Shown piece after piece: positions 5,706 through 6,929 of a stretch of DNA of 6,929 nucleotides; positions within the stretch are counted from its first letter, which is position 1; every line of letters starts with the position of its first letter. Source of the stretch: Pseudomonadota bacterium (GTDB lineage: Bacteria; Pseudomonadota; Gammaproteobacteria; Burkholderiales; Burkholderiaceae_C). The translations under genes were made by a program, and so were the position numbers. The stretch is taken from contig JAEWIF010000031.1 in NCBI GenBank assembly GCA_023387335.1, forward strand, positions 1-6,929, written 5' to 3'. Below the pieces are notes generated by a model, which saw only the letters and a list, made by a program, of their open reading frames with translations, ran no database searches and was not told the DNA's origin.

Positions 5706-5800
5706 GGGGACTCCTTGGTAATCCAGGCACCATGCCACGCCATGCCGAGTTGCAGCAATCCGTTGCATCCCTTGGCGTAGTGCCAAAGTCACGATGAAAT
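5706..5800 (-). promoter_or_regulatory. Leader and probable promoter region of the substrate-binding gene
   Basis: This roughly 95-bp gap separates the atp terminator from the substrate-binding gene. Because the terminator should stop atp transcripts, a promoter for that gene is expected here. On the minus strand TTGGCA (5786-5781) matches a -35 box at 5 of 6 bases, but no convincing -10 box is seen at the proper spacing. The leader also holds two copies of CCATGCC on the plus strand (5730-5736 and 5740-5746), exactly 10 bp apart, and a short hairpin GGCA-CCA-TGCC (5726-5736). Confidence 0.3.
5711..5716 (-). promoter_or_regulatory. Ribosome binding site of the substrate-binding gene
   Basis: On the minus strand AAGGAG lies 5 bp before the GTG at 5705. 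It decides for this GTG over in-frame ATG codons further upstream, which have no comparable site and would precede the signal peptide by about 20-30 residues. Confidence 0.8.
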
Positions 5801-5826
5801 AAAAAAGCCCCGCACAAGGCGGGGCT
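5795..5826 (-). terminator. Intrinsic terminator of the atp operon
   Basis: On the minus strand a perfect 8-bp GC-rich stem (5819-5826 with 5806-5813, 5-nt loop) is followed by TTTTTATTTC (5805-5796). This is a textbook Rho-independent terminator about 80 bp downstream of the atpC stop. Read on the plus strand it lacks a T-tract, so it works in one direction only. Confidence 0.92.
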
Positions 5827-5863
5827 GGAGAGCGCGGGTTTTTAGCGCGTTCTTATCTAGTCA

Positions 5864-5906
5864 GTCGAGGACAGAGCACGCGCTTCGCGCGTGGTCTGTC
5901 CCCGAC
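5864..5906 (-). repeat. REP-like long hairpin directly after atpC
   Basis: Bases 5864-5883 pair with 5887-5906 at 18 of 20 positions around a TTC tip. The two exceptions are g5876/g5894 and a5868/c5902; the latter is a U-G wobble in minus-strand RNA, i.e. in the atp transcript. The hairpin ends one base after the atpC TAG. Its foot, GTCGGGGACAGACCACG on the minus strand, resembles dispersed palindromic repeats that I recall from betaproteobacterial genomes; that resemblance is from memory and unchecked. It may stabilise the 3' end of the atp mRNA or be a REP element. Confidence 0.6.
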
Positions 5907-5907
5907 A

Positions 5908-6336
5908 CTATTTCTTTTGCCGGTACTTGCGCAGTGCCGCGATCTGGGCGGCCATGACGGCAAGTTCCGATTGAGCCTTGGCGATGTCGATCTCGCTGTG
6001 GGCGTTCTTGAGGGCCTCTTCGGCGGCGCGGCGGGCCTCGTTGGCCTTTTCCTCGTCCAGGTCCTTGCCGCGGATGGCGGTGTCGGACAGCACGGTGACG
6101 CGGTTCGGCTGCACCTCGAGGATGCCGCCGGCCACGAACACGAACTCCTCGCCGCCGTCGGCCTTCTCGATGCGCACCGAGCCGGGCCGCACGCGCGTGA
6201 TGAGCGGCGTGTGGCGCGGGTAGATGCCGAGCTCGCCGGCTTCACCGGGCAGCGCGACGAAGCGCGCTTCGCCGGAGAAGATCGACTCCTCGGCGCTCAC
6301 CACGTCGACGTGGATGGTGTGCGTGGTATCGACCAT
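5908..6336 (-). CDS. atpC: F-type ATP synthase epsilon subunit
   Basis: The product is the 142-residue epsilon subunit of F1Fo ATP synthase, part of the central stalk, which couples rotation and inhibits ATP hydrolysis. The N-terminal beta-sandwich (about 7-88) opens with IHVDVVSAEESIFSGEA and contains the diagnostic GELGIYPRHTPLIT. The strand block EEFVFVAGGILEVQPNRVTVLSD follows. The C-terminal helical hairpin (about 94-140) is rich in Ala/Glu/Lys and ends in ALRKYRQKK. Length and domain order are normal for the family. The ATG at 6334-6336 lies 3 bp after the atpD stop, as expected for the final gene of the atp operon. Its ribosome site is weak, so translation is probably coupled to atpD. 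A long hairpin and an intrinsic terminator follow. Confidence 0.98.
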   Translation of the reverse strand: MVDTTHTIHVDVVSAEESIFSGEARFVALPGEAGELGIYPRHTPLITRVRPGSVRIEKADGGEEFVFVAGGILEVQPNRVTVLSDTAIRGKDLDEEKANEARRAAEEALKNAHSEIDIAKAQSELAVMAAQIAALRKYRQKK

Positions 6337-6339
6337 GGC

Positions 6340-6929
6340 TTAGGCGGCCAGCTTCTTGGCCTTCTCGAAGGCCTCGTCGATGGTGCCGACCATGTAGAAG
6401 GCCTGCTCGGGCAGGTGGTCGCACTCGCCGGCCACGATCATCTTGAAACCGCGGATGGTCTCGGCCAGCGGCACGTACTTGCCGGGCGAACCCGTGAACA
6501 CTTCGGCCACGTGGAACGGCTGCGACAGGAAACGCTGGATCTTGCGCGCGCGGGCCACGGCCAGCTTGTCCTCGGGCGACAGTTCGTCCATGCCCAGGAT
6601 CGCGATGATGTCGCGCAGTTCCTTGTAGCGCTGCAGGGTGGCCTGCACGGCGCGGGTCGTCGTGTAGTGGTCCTCGCCGACCACGTTCGGGTCGACCTGG
6701 CGGCTGGTGGAGTCCAGCGGGTCCACGGCGGGGTAGATGCCCAGCGCGGCGATGTCGCGCGACAGCACCACGGTGGCGTCCAGGTGGGCGAAGGTGGTGG
6801 CGGGCGACGGGTCGGTCAGGTCGTCCGCGGGCACGTACACGGCCTGGATCGAGGTGATCGAGCCGGACTTGGTCGAGGTGATGCGCTCCTGCAGCACGCC
6901 CATTTCCTCGGCCAGGGTCGGCTGGTAGC
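6340..6929 (-). CDS. atpD: F-type ATP synthase beta subunit, C-terminal part (cut by window edge)
   Basis: This is the last 195 codons of the catalytic beta subunit of F1; the gene continues beyond the right edge. The reading frame enters with YQPTLAEEMGVLQERITSTK, which aligns with the middle of the protein. It then runs through AVYVPADDLTDPSPATTFAHLD, the conserved GIYPAVDPLDSTSR, and DELSPED (residues 114-120 of the fragment), the lever segment called DELSEED in other species. RARKIQRFLSQPFHVAEVFTG and HLPEQAFYMVG follow. The Walker A P-loop lies outside the window. The frame is intact to a TAA stop at 6340-6342, and atpC begins 3 bp later. An ATG at 6903 is an internal methionine and not the start. 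Identification is near certain from conservation. Confidence 0.98.
   Translation of the reverse strand, partial: YQPTLAEEMGVLQERITSTKSGSITSIQAVYVPADDLTDPSPATTFAHLDATVVLSRDIAALGIYPAVDPLDSTSRQVDPNVVGEDHYTTTRAVQATLQRYKELRDIIAILGMDELSPEDKLAVARARKIQRFLSQPFHVAEVFTGSPGKYVPLAETIRGFKMIVAGECDHLPEQAFYMVGTIDEAFEKAKKLAA

Noticed and set aside
5737..5760. Sigma-54 type promoter (TGGCATGGCGTGGCA on the minus strand)
   Set aside because: The spacing between the GG and GC elements is 9 and not the required 10, and the TTGC part of the -12 box is absent.
3968..5817. Long minus-strand and plus-strand frames such as 3968-4972, 4357-5817 and 4377-5660
   Set aside because: They are shadows of the TPM and substrate-binding genes. 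One even reads the Gly-rich tail as a poly-Pro stretch, and none shows a recognisable domain.

Overview
The window is about 70% GC. Every recognisable protein looks like those of Burkholderiales, most probably a member of the Comamonadaceae or a close relative (betaproteobacteria). This rests on the highly conserved AtpD/AtpC sequences and the general gene repertoire, not on a database search. No rRNA, tRNA, CRISPR array, insertion sequence or phage gene was seen.

Layout, left to right. Bases 1-189 hold no clear gene but are densely packed with inverted repeats; bases 28-197 can fold into a large four-way cloverleaf. On the minus strand follow three closely packed genes, transcribed right to left: a Rossmann-fold NAD(P)-binding protein (1710-2459), a SnoaL/NTF2-like small protein (1242-1691) and a YheT-type alpha/beta hydrolase (190-1245). 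The hydrolase probably starts at a TTG that overlaps the previous stop. Diverging from this group, with only 47 bp between start codons, is a plus-strand operon: a LemA-family lipoprotein (2507-3148), a secreted and membrane-anchored TPM-domain protein with a Gly-rich tail (3174-4091), and a second TPM-domain protein without a signal peptide (4091-4600, start overlapping the previous stop).

Convergent with that operon (4 bp between stops) is a solitary periplasmic substrate-binding protein of the branched-chain amino acid type (4605-5705, minus strand). No transporter permease or ATPase genes are present in the window. At the right end, also on the minus strand, is the tail of the F-type ATP synthase operon: the last 195 codons of atpD (entering from the right edge) and complete atpC (5908-6336). 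It ends with a REP-like long hairpin directly after the atpC stop and then a canonical intrinsic terminator (5801-5826).

Functionally most of the window is ordinary chromosomal housekeeping: ATP synthesis, envelope-associated LemA/TPM proteins, solute binding and a general esterase. The least explained part is the left-edge structured element. Its only three stem irregularities are all G-U wobbles if read as plus-strand RNA, and its terminal inverted repeat supplies the stop codon of the hydrolase gene.
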